Notes: generated by a model not told the origin, from the letters alone. Positions 48,431-60,352 are shown, counted from the stretch's first letter. The stretch is DNA of 64,000 nt from Adiantum capillus-veneris (GCA_014529385.2 CM043964.1:137992029-138056028), one strand, 5' to 3'. Program-made: numbers and translations.

Positions 48431-48740
48431 TGCTAATCTTATTTAATTAGTAATTTATATCTAATTTTTTAATGATTAAAAAAATTTAGATTATTTTCTA
48501 TTAATAAACACTCTATTATACATTACTTATCTATTGATTACTTAATCTTAATGAAGATTATTAATCTACTTAAATACTAATCCTAATTGGAGCTAAAATT
48601 AATTAATTTTGGCCTTAATTAATGGGAATTATATTAATTAAGATTAGTTAATTCTAAGATAATTATTAAAGCTTAATTATACTATTAGAAAGCTAAAAAA
48701 ATTATATCATAATTTTTTGATTAATTGTTTTAATTAATTA
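48431..48740. other. Extremely AT-rich leader
   Basis: Mostly ttaatt/aattaa motifs; no coding sequence. Confidence 0.6.
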
Positions 48741-49790
48741 GACAAAAACTATCTATTTTTAACTATAAAATTAATGGGAAACTTAGTAAACCAACTTACA
48801 AGAAAATATTTGAGTTAGTAAAAATCATTAGTAAGCCTTAATAATTACCTCAATAACAAAAAATTAATCCAATTATTTAATTAAGATAAAATTAAGTAAT
48901 TGTAGCTATAAATTAAAGGAAAAAAATAGCTAATCAATTTAATTAATATAAGATAACTATCAAAGTTAGTAAACATCATTAGTAAGCAATGATAATAATC
49001 TCATTAACATAAAATTAATCTAGCTTTTTAATTAAGCTAAAATTGACTAATTTTAATTGTAAATTAAAGGAAGAAATTAGCTATTCAATTTAGATAATTA
49101 TAAGATTATTATATGAGTGAGTAAACATCACTAATAAGCCATGACAATTATCTGCTTAACAAAAAAATTATCTAGCTATTTAATTAAGCTAAAATTAATT
49201 AATTTTATAGTAAATTAAAGGAGGAAATTAGCTAATCAACTTAGATAATTATAAGATAATTATCAAAGTTAGGAAACATCATTATTAAGCTTGTCTAATT
49301 ATTCAATTAACAAAAAAGTAATCTAGCTATTTAATTAAGCTAAACTTGATTAAAGTTTTCTATAAATCAAAGGGAAAAATTAGCTAACCAACTTAGATGA
49401 TTATAAGATAATATTAGAGTTAGAAAACATCATTAGTAAGAACTTTTAATTATCTCATTAACAAAAAATAAATCTAACTATTTGATTAAGCTAAATTTTG
49501 ATTAATTTTAGTTATACATTAAAGAGGAAAATTAGCTAATCACCTTAGATAATTATAAGATAATAATCAAAGTTAGTAAACATCATTTGTAAGTTAGGAT
49601 AATTAGATTAGGACCAAAAAGTTAGTTTAGCAAATTACTTAAGCCAAAAGAGATTGATTTTAGATGTATATTAAAAGGAAAAATTAGAGACCTAACTTGG
49701 ATAATTACAAGGCAATTATCAAAGTTAAAAAACATCATCACCTAGTCGTGATAATTACATCATAATTAGTTAATTAATTAAATATTTATA
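48741..49790 (+). repeat. AT-rich ~150-bp tandem repeat, about seven copies, in the retroelement leader
   Basis: Units start near 48757, 48899, 49041, 49202, 49352, 49505 and 49658. Each contains ataaattaaaggaaaaaatt, agctaatcaacttagataat, agttagtaaacatcattagt and tctagctatttaattaagc variants. Spacing is 141-161 bp. It lies between the LTR promoter and the gag ATG at 50224. Confidence 0.9.
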
Positions 49791-50223
49791 ATAGATCAAA
49801 AATCTTGTTTTAAGCTAAAATTTAATTAGGATAAATAGAAATTATTGTTAAAAGTTTCTAGGAAAATTACTAAAAGTATAAACCATTGATAGAAAGCTAA
49901 GGAAATTCAATCTTTAGGAGACAATGAATCTAATAAATATTAAGCAAAAAATAAGCAGATTTCACGCTTAAGGAAAGATTAGAAAAAAGATGCAAAAAAT
50001 TATTTAAAAATTAAGGGAGCTTACAAAACCCTTAAGGAAGCTAAGCTAAAATTATCTTACCTATATAAATGAATAATAAATTACTAGGTCAAGAAATTAC
50101 CATTTATAACTACAAATCTAACCTTAGTTGAGAAAAAAGAGGAATTAGATTCAGTACGAAGGTAAAGTCAAGTTTTTGATGATGTACCTAAAAATAGACG
50201 TCCTTTTTAGAAGGGTAGAAGTC
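49791..50223. other. Leader between tandem repeats and gag start
   Basis: AT-rich, no coding sequence, no obvious primer-binding site. Confidence 0.5.
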
Positions 50224-50349
50224 ATGGCACGAAATAGGACCCGAGCAAACCCTCAATCTGATGAAGAGGGCAATATTACCAAGAGGGCTAGAGCATCGCA
50301 TGACGATGAGGCCGGGCCTAGTACTAGGCCTACTGATGAAAGCATTTAG
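50224..50349 (+). pseudogene. gag N-terminus start (family B-like), stop after 41 codons
   Basis: The ATG opens MARNRTRANPQSDEEGN, then KRARASHDDEAGPSTRP, ending at TAG 50347. Hydrophilic MAR-x-R starts are typical of plant gypsy gag. Its position downstream of an LTR and long leader supports this. The frame continues after the stop for about 15 residues (TPALQQMPNQS) and then dissolves. Confidence 0.55.
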
Positions 50350-50702
50350 ACCCCAGCACTGCAACAAATGCCTAACCAGTCCTAGGTGGGTCTTCATTAC
50401 AATTTAAGATGAATAATTCAAGTTTTTCTTTAAGTATTAACATTGCACACATAAAAGAGAGAGTAAGGAATTAGGAAAAGTAAAACTGGTTGAAAATAGA
50501 ATACATCTTCCAAGAAACCAACATGCATTTGTTTGTAAATTAGCAAGGAATTGCTTGGGTTAAGGTAGTTTGACTTAGGAAAGAATGATTGGTCATCCTT
50601 AAAGCAGCTTGTCTCAAGACACCTCTAATTCCTTGGAACCGCCCCATTGTATGGGAAACTGGTTTGACGTATGGGCTAAAAATGAAACCATTATTATAAA
50701 TG
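50350..50702. other. Unassigned sequence between gag start and the TTAA-flanked element
   Basis: Nothing recognisable. Confidence 0.5.
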
Positions 50703-50706
50703 TTAA
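50703..50706. repeat. TTAA flank, left
   Basis: Matches TTAA at 52045-52048, a possible 4-bp target duplication. Confidence 0.6.
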
Positions 50707-52044
50707 CACTAGGTTGGTAACCTAACAGGACATAAAAGTGTCCTTTCAGGGTTTTGAAAAAAACCTCCAAAACCATAGTAGATCCACTCATTTTGTAAAA
50801 TCCTTTCATGAGGTTATAGTTCAAGGCCTACTACCCATGGAAAAAATCAGAAACTTGTAAAATTTCTCATCTTTTGGTCACACCAAGCCTCCAAAGTTGA
50901 TGGACCAGTACATTTTCATCAAAACAGTCATTTCTTACGTTTTGTTGCATAAAAATAAGATTGGGGATTTTTGTAGGACTTGAGATAAATTCCCTAGTTA
51001 ACTTCAATGGGTTGGTGATCAGAACATATGATTGCTTCTCACTCACTATTTTTTGTTTTGCCAAAAGAAATAGGTACAAAAAGTTGATTTTTTACCATTC
51101 TGCAAACCTATCATCAAAGTTTCTATAGCCACACTCAATACAAATAATATATGCATGTTTTCTTAGTTCCTTATTGTCCTTTAGGTTCATAAGGAGCCAT
51201 GGAGCATGTCAAAAGAATAATACATCTTTTACCAAGGGGAATCTTGGGGACAAAGATGAAGTGCTAAATGCAGCAAACATGAAAAAACTGGGTTCAACAT
51301 TATGAGTTGTAGAATCCCATAGAAACTAATCAATATCTAGCCAAATTTGATCCTTATAACTAGATATGGTTACTACCTACAAAATGCATGTAGTTGTCAC
51401 AAGAAACTAAGAATATTGAAAAAGCTATACTTGATATACTAGAATGTTTTGTTTTCTTCTATAATTGAAAAAATCAACCATCGTTATCTACTATGAAAAA
51501 TAGGGTATTAGGTGCCCCAAAACTCAAGGAATATTAGCTTTATGTTACAATATGCGACATAGAAAATCAAAACCGCATTTGGATATCATGAAAGCCACCA
51601 AAAAAATAATAGAAGAGCTAAAATTGGCTAAAAAATAGCATTTGACAATTTTTTTAATTTGGTCATAACTTACAACTTTAACATTTATTTCTCTCTAGAA
51701 GCATCAGGATATGTTGAGGACTACTAAAGATAGTTCTCTAGCATTATAGACCTCACAAACATGAATTCTAGAGTGGTATAGTTGCAAAAAGTTGAAAAAA
51801 GCCAAAAACAGGACCCGTTTTTTCACACAGTTTAGGTTGTGAAATGTTGTGCAAGGACAAGGTTAAAGATGGAATTGATATTCCAAAAAAATGTCGAGTT
51901 TTTTTCAGCTCATGAGACAACTTTCTAGATAGATAGCACCTCAAAATCCATTTTGAAACTCTTGACATAATTCAAGGAAAATGGTCTCTTAACAGGACAT
52001 AAAAGTGTCCCAGGACATAAAAGTGTCCCATTACCAACCTAGTG
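50707..52044. mobile_element. 1338-bp non-autonomous DNA transposon, CACTAGG...CCTAGTG ends
   Basis: The terminal inverted repeats start CACTAGGTTGGTAA and end with the exact complement. Just inside, the palindromic motif ggacataaaagtgtcc occurs once on the left (50728) and twice in tandem on the right (51994, 52012). The element is flanked by TTAA on both sides. CACTA ends suggest an En/Spm relative, but that superfamily makes 3-bp duplications; TTAA duplications are piggyBac-like. No transposase frame is present, only short unrecognised frames. Confidence 0.75.
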
Positions 52045-52048
52045 TTAA
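52045..52048. repeat. TTAA flank, right
   Basis: See 50703-50706. Confidence 0.6.
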
Positions 52049-53109
52049 AACACATGTGATAGTAATTGGGAAACAAAATATCATGTGTGAGTGTAAGGTG
52101 GTAAGTGGAGATTGACTAAGGTTGTCAATCATGGACGGGTGGACTTGATTAGTCAGGTAACTATCCATCCTTGCACGCTGAAAAAAACGTTTAGCAAACT
52201 TCTCCACTTGGAAGAGGAGTCCACCAGTGGTTGTGCCCTCACATTTATTAGGGAGAAAAAAGCATTGGTCCAGGATACCTTAGCCCAATTTGTGGAAGTT
52301 ATATAGACCAAAGAGTTTTGGACTTTTAGATGTCTTGTTTCCGCTGTGAGACAAGACTAGGTCTTCTCTTAGGGCTATAGACCCAAGCCATTGTCAATGG
52401 TAAAGGTCTATTCCTTGGACCCTTCTTATTTAGAGGCTTCGACTTTAATAGGCCTAGAGACCTGTCAAGGACCCGATGTCAATTTCAGTATTGGTGGGTT
52501 GGGGATCTCTCATATACCTCTTTTAGTAGGAGTCATGGTCAAAGATTGGAGATGGGGATGACAATGGGTTGGGTATGGTGCATAGAAAGGTGTAGAGAAA
52601 GAAAAAAATGAGCATGGGGATATTTGAAATCTAGACAAAAAGAGAAAAATTATGCTTTGAGAGGGAGACTGTTAAGAAAGGGACACATTCCTAAATTTTT
52701 TGAAAACGACACTACATGTGGGTCCCTGAAAAGTGACATCCCATGCACTTAATAAAAAGGTGGAGTTTTTCCCTCAATCTTGGTTTTTTTTAATTCTTGT
52801 TTCCATTTTCAAAAATAAAAAGCATTTTCTCTCTCTACAATTTCTTATAGGGAGAAAATATGACCTTAAACTTCCCCTACTATTAGAGATTATGCTAGCT
52901 ACATGAGAAATATGTCGTGAGATACCTTCTACAAGAAAAGCCTGAGAAAGAGAGGTGAGACTCAATGATTTTGGAGGTGCGATTGTATAAAGCATGAAAC
53001 ACATAACAATGGATTGCAAGGTGGGAAAAAGCTAGGGAGTAAATGGAAACATTACCTGGATCCTAGGTTAGATACAACAAAACTAGAAGATATCAAAATC
53101 TAGTAAGGA
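52049..53109. other. Unassigned sequence, possibly LTR/leader of family C
   Basis: No recognisable coding sequence. Its position upstream of the gag fragment is the only hint. Confidence 0.35.
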
Positions 53110-54290
53110 CTATACACAAGAACTTTTAGACATGCGAAAACAAGGACCTTCAACTCTAGTTAGAACTAGCGAAGAGAAGAAAAAGACAAACGAAAAAGTG
53201 GGCAAACAAGCTGAAAAGTAACCTAAAAGAGAACCAACTCTTATTGTGATAAACATAGAAGATGGCTTTGATGAAAATTTTCCATTGGAGGGTGATTGGC
53301 CTAATCCTTTGTGGGATGTGGTAAGCATGAATGATGGAAGCCAGACCCTAGGTTATGATCCATTCAAAGAGTTGTGTTTGGATCATCCACCCATGGAGGT
53401 GGATATACAATATTTATATGGAGATTGGGGCTCAAAAAATTCACAGGAATCAATTTAGCAAATACCTTGAGAGCCCTACCTTAATATTTTGGAAAACACG
53501 AAGAATAGTCATTAGTCTACAAGACAACAAAGGTAATTAAAATAAAAAAAATGTTTGGATGTTGGAAACTTGCATTCTATATGTCCACACCAATTAGATG
53601 CACATTAACACTTGGTGAGTTGTTGAGACTTAAACCAAACCTATGGAGTGATTTTCACAAAAGCTTAGAGAACATGGGGGTTAAAGATCTAATTCAAGAT
53701 CACATTGATGAAATGAGACAAAAACAAAGAACACTGTTAAACCTATCCCAGTGAACAAGGTGGGAGACTATTGTGCATGTGAAGAAGGTAATACTACTTT
53801 ACTTGTAGAGTATGCTGAGATCATATCTCTAACTGCACTAGACAAATGGAGAGGTAATTTTGATAGAACCAATAAGCAAGTATGGGACTCTTGGAGAAAA
53901 TCAAAGAGACAAAAAAGTAGAACGAAACGTCAGGTTGTTGACGGGCATGCTGAAAGGCCAAAGGGATTAAAAAAAGAAGTTGTGGCCAATTCTTATGGTA
54001 TTGATTGCCAACATACCATCGTGATAGTAGAATTTGGAAAGAAGACCAGCTATGATATCATATTGAGGAAATTGTTTATGTGATATTACAGATGATTCAA
54101 GGTTGGGGATATAATTACATATATCTTAATCAAGTTGGATTAATAACAAGGATTAATTTGGAATACCATTCTTTTAGGGTCTCAAAGACCCCAATGGAGG
54201 AATTTGACTCAATATCTACAATTAATACAAAACTGCCATCATACTCTATGGAAAAGCACATCTTTGGATGTGTGTGAGCTTCAAAGAAAG
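53110..54290 (+). pseudogene. gag-protease fragment of Ty3-like family C
   Basis: Frames carry VINIEDGFDENFPLEGDWPN, YLYGDWGSKNS, TLTLGELLRLKPNLWSDF, FDRTNKQVWDSWRK and, near the end, FGKKTSYDIILRKLFM with WGYNYIYL. The last is the protease C-terminal I-L-G-R-P-F-M type motif in altered form, as in copy D. Stops and frame changes separate the blocks. A weaker copy lies at 22780-23140. Confidence 0.65.
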
Positions 54291-54297
54291 GTAGTTT

Positions 54298-54460
54298 TGT
54301 TGGGTTTCCAAGCCCTCTTTCAGTGGTATCAGCCCGTGGGAACATATCCCAAAGGCACGCAGTTAGGTGAGCCAATTTGCATGGCAATTTTTACCTTATA
54401 TATATGAAAATATTTTGAATAAAAATATACAAGCATTGCTTTTAATCTGCCGTGTTGAGT

Positions 54461-54500
<40 letters not shown>

Positions 54501-54578
54501 CCCTTCCTACACTTCTGCATGCACCTTGCCATGGTTCCTCACTGGCTTCACCCTCCATAGCCATCATCAAACCCAACA
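54298..54578 (+). repeat. 5' LTR of the TRIM-like element
   Basis: Contains ttatatatatgaaaat, a TATA-like element near 54398, and (CT)n at 54465-54498. Ends AACCCAACA. Confidence 0.88.
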
Positions 54579-54579
54579 T

Positions 54580-54591
54580 TGGTATCAGAGC
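54580..54591 (+). promoter_or_regulatory. Primer-binding site TGGTATCAGAGC
   Basis: Perfect match to the common plant initiator tRNA-Met primer-binding site, one base after the LTR. Confidence 0.9.
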
Positions 54592-55677
54592 CCATGCGGG
54601 CCAAGGAAGGAGGCGTGGCATCTTGAAAGGAACCTGGAGGCAGACATGCAAAATTGCAACACCCTCTCAAAATCATGTCCATAGCACATGGAAAATTGGG
54701 AGTCGTAGTAGCATGTCAAAACATAGATAGAACACTGTGCTGTAGTCCTTGGCACTCCAAGCAGGCATCCAAAGCAGCATCTTACAATGCCTTGCGTAGT
54801 GGTGGTCATCAATGGAGTTTCAAACGCTGTCTTTAGCATTAAGTGGTGAATTTGGGTGCTAAAAGGCATAGCTTCTCAAAACACTGTAGCTGCAAGGGGT
54901 GAAACTAGTGTCTTTGATAGTGTCTTCGATAGAATCTCAAAAAGCTTCGAGCACTAGCTTCATCAACTGAAGGCATTGAAGGTTGGGAAATTTTTGAGCA
55001 TATTAAAAGGGTACTATATGCAGCTAGTTGGTGTGTTTGGAACATCTCAAAACGCTCTGAAGTCAATCCAAATGGGCCTGTCAACAAAGGGGTTCACCAA
55101 CAGGTGATATAACAACAGAGTCTAATCCGATGAGACAAGTTGTCATCACAAAAGGTGATTTGATAAATAAAAAGCACCCAAATTAAAGGTTTGCATCAAC
55201 AAAATACACATGCAGGGTACAGAAAACTATTTTTCTTTGTTCAATGTCATAGATTTGTCCTCTTTTTGTCTATTGTCAAAACAATCATACACTTTTTCAG
55301 TCAAAGCCTCTTTTATTTTATCTATTGTCAGTCATGCCATGGTAAAAATTTGTACAAGTTAGACACTGAGTGGTAAGACCTCCCAAAAATACCAATTTTT
55401 GTTCAAGTCCTATCCCCCCCCCCCCCCCCCCTTCTTGTGAGGTTACTGGGTACACCTTAAACCCAAGGTTTGGTAGTGAACCAAAAACTCCATTTGTTGG
55501 TAGCTAATTTTTCAACCTACACCCTATCTGTTCAAAGGGGGGGTTCATTATCATAGCACTAGGTTATAGATACACCAAAATCCTTGGTTGTGAGAGAACC
55601 TAAAACTCACGGTTGACGAGTACACCAAAAACTCAAGATATCATGAGAGTGATGTAGTGCGGGCTTGAGGGGGGGAT

Positions 55678-55934
55678 TGTTGGGTTTCCAAGCCCTGGTT
55701 CAGTGGTATCAACCCGTGGGAACATCTGCCAAAGGCATGTAGTTAGGAGAGCCAGTTTTCATGGCAACGTTTACCTTATATATATGAAAAGGCTTTGAAT
55801 AAAAATATACAAGTGTTGCTTTTAATATTCCTTGTCGAGCCTCTTCTCTCTCTCTCTCTCTCTCTCTACACTTCTGCATGCACCTCTCCATGGTTCTTCA
55901 CCAGCTTCACCCTCCATAGCCATCATCAAACCCA
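55678..55934 (+). repeat. 3' LTR of the TRIM-like element
   Basis: Same sequence as the 5' LTR with substitutions and a shorter (CT)n tract (55843-55867). Confidence 0.88.
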
Positions 55935-56358
55935 TTAGGTTTGGCATGACAAGATTGCACCTTAGATAAAACGTAGAGGATGAAGCGTACATTTGTGAGC
56001 CATTTCTTGAGCACTTATTCGAGCCATTTGAATGGGTTGAAATTTTGGGGACAATGGATGTATGTGTCATTGAGTCAACTCTTCAAAAATTTTCAATGAG
56101 GGAGGATATGAAATAATTCTTATCGAGATGATATCCATATTAAGGGAAGGAGACGAAGGATCAAAAGAGGATTTCAATGACTTAGAGAGAAAAATGACCG
56201 ACAAGATATCTCTCTTGAAGATACAAGAGGAGATACCCATTAACAAATTGTTTGAATGGGAAGAAAAAGCTCCGTTTTATGATGCCACAAAGGAGATTGA
56301 AGAGGATCTAGTCACTTCTAGTGGGTTGGATTTCAAGAAAGAGAGATCAAGAGCCTAA
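55935..56358 (+). pseudogene. Possible continuation of the family C element
   Basis: After the TRIM insertion a plus-strand frame (56128-56358) reads EGSKEDFNDLERKMTDKI and EEDLVTSSGLDFKKERS. It is acidic and lacks known motifs. Position suggests the spacer between protease and RT of the interrupted element. Confidence 0.25.
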
Positions 56359-57390
56359 TCATCAATGAAGAATTGGAAAGAATCTTTTTTAAATGTTCCA
56401 AATCAATAAAGAAGTCAACAAAACACTTCAAAAAGAAAGGAAGGGCCAAAATAATGAGAATACATTCTATGCCAACACTAAGAGAGAAAACCTATAGCCT
56501 TTAGCTAGCAAACACATAAATTTATGTTAAAGACAAAATAACCGAGTATTATTTGTCACAAGTAAAAAAACCTCAATGAAGGAAAAAGAAAATCACTATA
56601 AGAACAATGAGGTTAGACAAGAACCAAATTTGACAAACCACCTTGGTATAATTTGTACAAGCATGCTTTATTTACATCCAAGGGTCCCAAACTCATTAAA
56701 AAAATCTCTCAAATTCTTTGAGGTGGCCCTCACCATTCAACCAAAACATGTCACAACGTATCATTAGATAGTATCCCTTTTAAGTCCTTGTAGGACCAAG
56801 ACAATACATTTATACTCTTTTATTGTTTTGATGAAAATTTCTTCTTCAAGGGAGAGAAATCTATGGCTATAGATGTAGGCTTAGGGTCTTCATTTGGCAA
56901 GGCTAGATCTATCTGCTTTGCATCTTTTGGTCTATCATAAGCTTTCCTAGGATCTTTCAATTACCACATAGGTTTTTGAAAAAAAAGTGTTTTGATCCTA
57001 TAGTGTTTATTTTTTGGTAATGGGATGGAAACACACTCACACTTTTCCATGAATAAAACGAATTCTTCTTCATCTATAAGTTCCCATTTTTCAGCCCTCT
57101 TGTACATGTAATTACAATAACTCTTTTAAATTAAAAAAACCCTCCAGATGAACTCAAGCGCTACACTTAAATATTTTGAGGTGGACCCCTTGGGGACATT
57201 CTCTACTCCTAGTCTTCTAGCCTTAGCTGTTGTCTAGATGACCTTGTGGAGGATAATTCATAATAGAACAACTTGTTTGGATTGGATTGTGGGTTCCCAA
57301 ATGGACTTAGCGTTGAGTCTATGCTTGACTTCTAATGTAGAACATTTTAATCATTCTGTATCTTTCATGTAAGAGTTCACCCTACCATTT
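56359..57390. other. No recognisable gene
   Basis: AT-rich; short unassignable frames. Confidence 0.5.
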
Positions 57391-57404
57391 GTGTGTGTGT
57401 GTGC

Positions 57405-57484
<80 letters not shown>
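57391..57484. repeat. Compound (GT)n-(GA)n microsatellite
   Basis: About 29 GT units with two GC variants, then about 17 GA units. Confidence 0.97.
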
Positions 57485-57488
<4 letters not shown>

Positions 57489-58231
57489 ACTAAAAACTAA
57501 TGCAACTTGGTAGATAAATCTATAGAATCATGGCCTTAGAATAATCCACATCTATACATTATGTTGGGATATTCAAAAGTCATTATAGATTCGTTCCTTG
57601 ATCATCCTTTTTTAATTTCTTTTGACTTGAAAATTATTTGTTTATACATGCTTTACTAGTCTTTTGTGCTCTTATAGAATTGTTAGAAGTTATGGTATGC
57701 ATTATTTTGCTAAAGAAGACATAGTCAGTAAGGAAAAAGTTATCGACTTATCTTTTTTTTATAAAGCATCAAAAAAGCATCAAAAAGCTTAAAAAAATAT
57801 TTTTTTTAAAAAAATTGAATAAAACTTTCATTTGACTTACTAGAACATGAAACCGACTTCTTTTCATTTTAAAACCTTACGACACTGCTAAACAAGTATA
57901 TAGACCAAAATTTTTATTGAAGTGAGCATTGTAATCTATCTTTCTTATTTTTAAAAGAGACTTGAAAATGGGGGATCTTACAGGGGAGAAGTTGTCAGAA
58001 ACCTAGAGAAGATGGAATCAAAAATTCCTCTTCAAGACATTCCCTTAGATAATCAAACAGGTAAAACAACACAAAACGCAAAATCAATAAGGCTATAAAC
58101 AAGGTGGGTGATTGATCAAAACAATAGATAGCGATGCTAGAGTGGTCATTTCCCCCCATCGCAAACACAAAACACTCCCTCCCTCACCGAGAACCAAAAG
58201 CTCTAAGGACGTACCCAAACAAACTTTCTAG
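57485..58231. other. No recognisable gene
   Basis: AT-rich with long A/T runs around 57770-57830. The end (58140-58231) is C/A-rich and leader-like. Confidence 0.45.
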
Positions 58232-58387
58232 ATGGCAAGGACCAAACAAACTGCAAAGAAGAATCCAAAGACCAATGAGGTGCACATGAGGCAGAAGGTG
58301 TGTGCTAATTGGCAACCAAAAGAGCTACCCGACCCCAAATGCATAGAGATGGACATATTCTGGGGGAAGGGGAGGGGATCCCAGTGA
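58232..58387 (+). CDS. Short ORF starting like the histone H3 tail; probably a gag start
   Basis: 51 codons beginning MARTKQTAKKNPKTNE. The first eight residues equal the histone H3 N-terminus, then identity stops (H3 continues RKS). The remainder includes CANWQPKELPDPKCIEMD and has no histone fold. Plant gypsy gag proteins often start MAR-x-(K/R), and the gag start at 50224 does so here. So a truncated gag is the simplest reading and H3-tail mimicry the interesting alternative. A C/A-rich leader precedes it. No further gag follows in frame. Confidence 0.35.
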   Translation: MARTKQTAKKNPKTNEVHMRQKVCANWQPKELPDPKCIEMDIFWGKGRGSQ

Positions 58388-59043
58388 ATTGTAGGGTGGA
58401 TGAGTATACGCTTCCATGAGGGATGGGCGCGAGGCCATCCGATTGTCTTCACGCATGCGGGCCAGTTGTGAGGGGTACATAGTTTTGTTGTTTTTGTACA
58501 TAGAAGTGTTGAGACTTCAAAGAGTGAGTAAGTGCTCTAAAATTATGAAGAAAAGCTAAAATTTTATCAGCTTGGGGTTGAGAGTGACGAGGTTTACATA
58601 TGTGAAGAAGAAAGCCTTTGTTACTACGGTGTGTGGTAGTGCATGGGGGTTGTGTAGTGGAGGTGCATGTGTGTGTGTGTGCGCGCGCGAGGGCCTGGAG
58701 CCTTGAGTGGAGAGTGTGTCTCTCATCATGAAGTCCATGAACATGGGTGGTGACCTCTGCACTTTCACCCCTCTTCTCTCATTTTGGTGATGGAAGCTCC
58801 ATGAAGAAAAGCTCTCTTGTAAGCGTGTGCATGCTACTCAGGTTTGGTAGTGAAAGCCCCTTGTTATTGTTGTGAATGGGTTTATGTGCATGGTTGGGAG
58901 CAACTAAGGAGCCCCATCTTGCATATGCAAGGGCTATCGAGATGGCGTGAGAGTATATTGTTAATGAACAAAAGTGCATATATTTTTCTTGGTTTTTATT
59001 GAGTTTTTTCCCCCAAGATTTATTGGAATTTTTGCTTCCTTGA
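58388..59043. other. No recognisable gene
   Basis: Contains a short (GT)n/(GC)n run near 58669-58690. Nothing else assignable. Confidence 0.5.
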
Positions 59044-59177
59044 GTGCAATTGATCATAACTAGGGCTATGGAAATGTACAGGGAAGCTAGTCGAATGTAG
59101 GCAGGGTATTGTGTGCAATTGATCATAACTAGGGCTATGGCAGTGTAGAGGGAAGCTAGTCAAATGTAGGCAAGGGA
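59044..59177. repeat. 69-bp tandem duplication at the gypsy D breakpoint
   Basis: gtgcaattgatcataactag begins at 59044 and again at 59113. Each copy ends near aatgtaggcaggg/aaggg, and the second end merges into the RT sequence. Confidence 0.88.
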
Positions 59178-60352
59178 TAATGGTCCCTCCTAGTGGCGGC
59201 ATTGACCTTCTTGAGATCCACACACACTCTGAGTTTCCTATTCTTTTTTGGCACAATCACTATTGAAGACACCCATTCTGAGTGCTCAATAGGGTATATG
59301 AATCCACCTTTCACAAGCTTTTCAATCTCTTCTTGAACGATTTTTGCATATTTAGGATTCATTGGGTAGGGTCGTTGCTGAATTGGTTTAGCCATGCTAT
59401 TCATGGGGATTGTATGTTGCACCACAAAAGGTGGAACACCTTTCATATCCTGATATGTCCAAGAAAATATATCCCTGAATTCCTTGAGAAGTTCTTGAAG
59501 TACACACTCCTCAGTCTTTGTCAGATCTTGGGCAATGAAAACAGGTTTGGACTCTTCTCCTGGGTCTGTTAACTCTATTTCCTTAACTATCACTAGACCA
59601 TCATAGACTCCATTGCTTCCATCGATAGGTTTTCTTTGAGCGTTTGTATACACAATCTTACGTTCCTCTGTGGTATAGGATTTGAAATGTTCAGGTGCAG
59701 GGTGTAAGTCTGTGGGGTCCTGTTGTTCTGTGGACTGTGATTTCACTTCCAATTCCTTTTGTTGTTGAGCTAACTCTCGATTTTGTCGTCTTCTTACAAT
59801 ACGGCTCAACTTTGGCTTCTCTGTAAACTCTATTTGTGCGATGTCAATGGGTTGTGGACTACACCACATAACGCTTTGAAGGTATTCACACCAGTTATCT
59901 ACCAGCTTTCAATGAGCATCACATGCCCCTATATAATTAAGCCATTCTGGGGTAGATTTATTTTCATTTATTCTAGCACGCACATTTTCTCGATATCATT
60001 GCCTCTTATATCTCTTACTCTTCTTGTCTATTTTTTTATTACAACCAATCTCTAGTGAAGAGTCACTACAGGAATTGCTACTTGTGTCTTCTACTCCCTT
60101 AGATAGATTGTCATCTAGGGTACCACTGGGCCTTGAAAGGTTTGTCCCCACATTTGCACTGAGATTTAACTCAGATTCTTCGTCCTCAGAGTCAATTTCA
60201 ATTGATGATTCTGACCCTAAATCGTGTGGGCTACAGTCTTTTGAGGCGCCACTGGTTCTAATGCCAGTCAAACCTTCATCTTGTAGGTCATCAGAAGCTA
60301 TATGCATTGCTTCTAGCATAGGGTACAAGTGTTGGCATTTCATCCCCCTCAT
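59156..60352 (-). pseudogene. Protease-RT spacer and RT N-terminus (copy D)
   Basis: An acidic, Ser/Asp-rich spacer (SESSIEIDSEDEESE) ends at a stop near 59996. After 59869 the frame has IVRRRQNRELAQQ, then RT start motifs: ELLKEFRDIFSWTYQDM, VQHTIPMNSMAKPIQQRPYP, EIEKLVKGGFIYPIEHSEW, SIVIVPKKNRKLRVCVDLKK and VNAATRRDHYPLP. The protein then ends at a TAG beside the 69-bp tandem duplication. The catalytic DD box is not included. Confidence 0.92.

Larger units (their letters stand above)
54298..55934 (+). mobile_element. 1.64-kb TRIM-like LTR retrotransposon without genes
   Basis: LTRs of ~281 bp (54298-54578) and ~257 bp (55678-55934) begin TGTTGGGTTTCCAAGCCC. The PBS TGGTATCAGAGC (54580) follows the first. 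A purine run (gcttgagggggggat) precedes the second. The 1.1-kb interior has no recognisable coding capacity and includes a poly-C run near 55415-55430. Flanks (agttt; ttaggttt) give no clear target duplication. It interrupts family C sequence. Confidence 0.85.

Noticed and set aside
58232-58387. Histone H3 gene
   Set aside because: Identity ends after eight residues and no histone fold follows.
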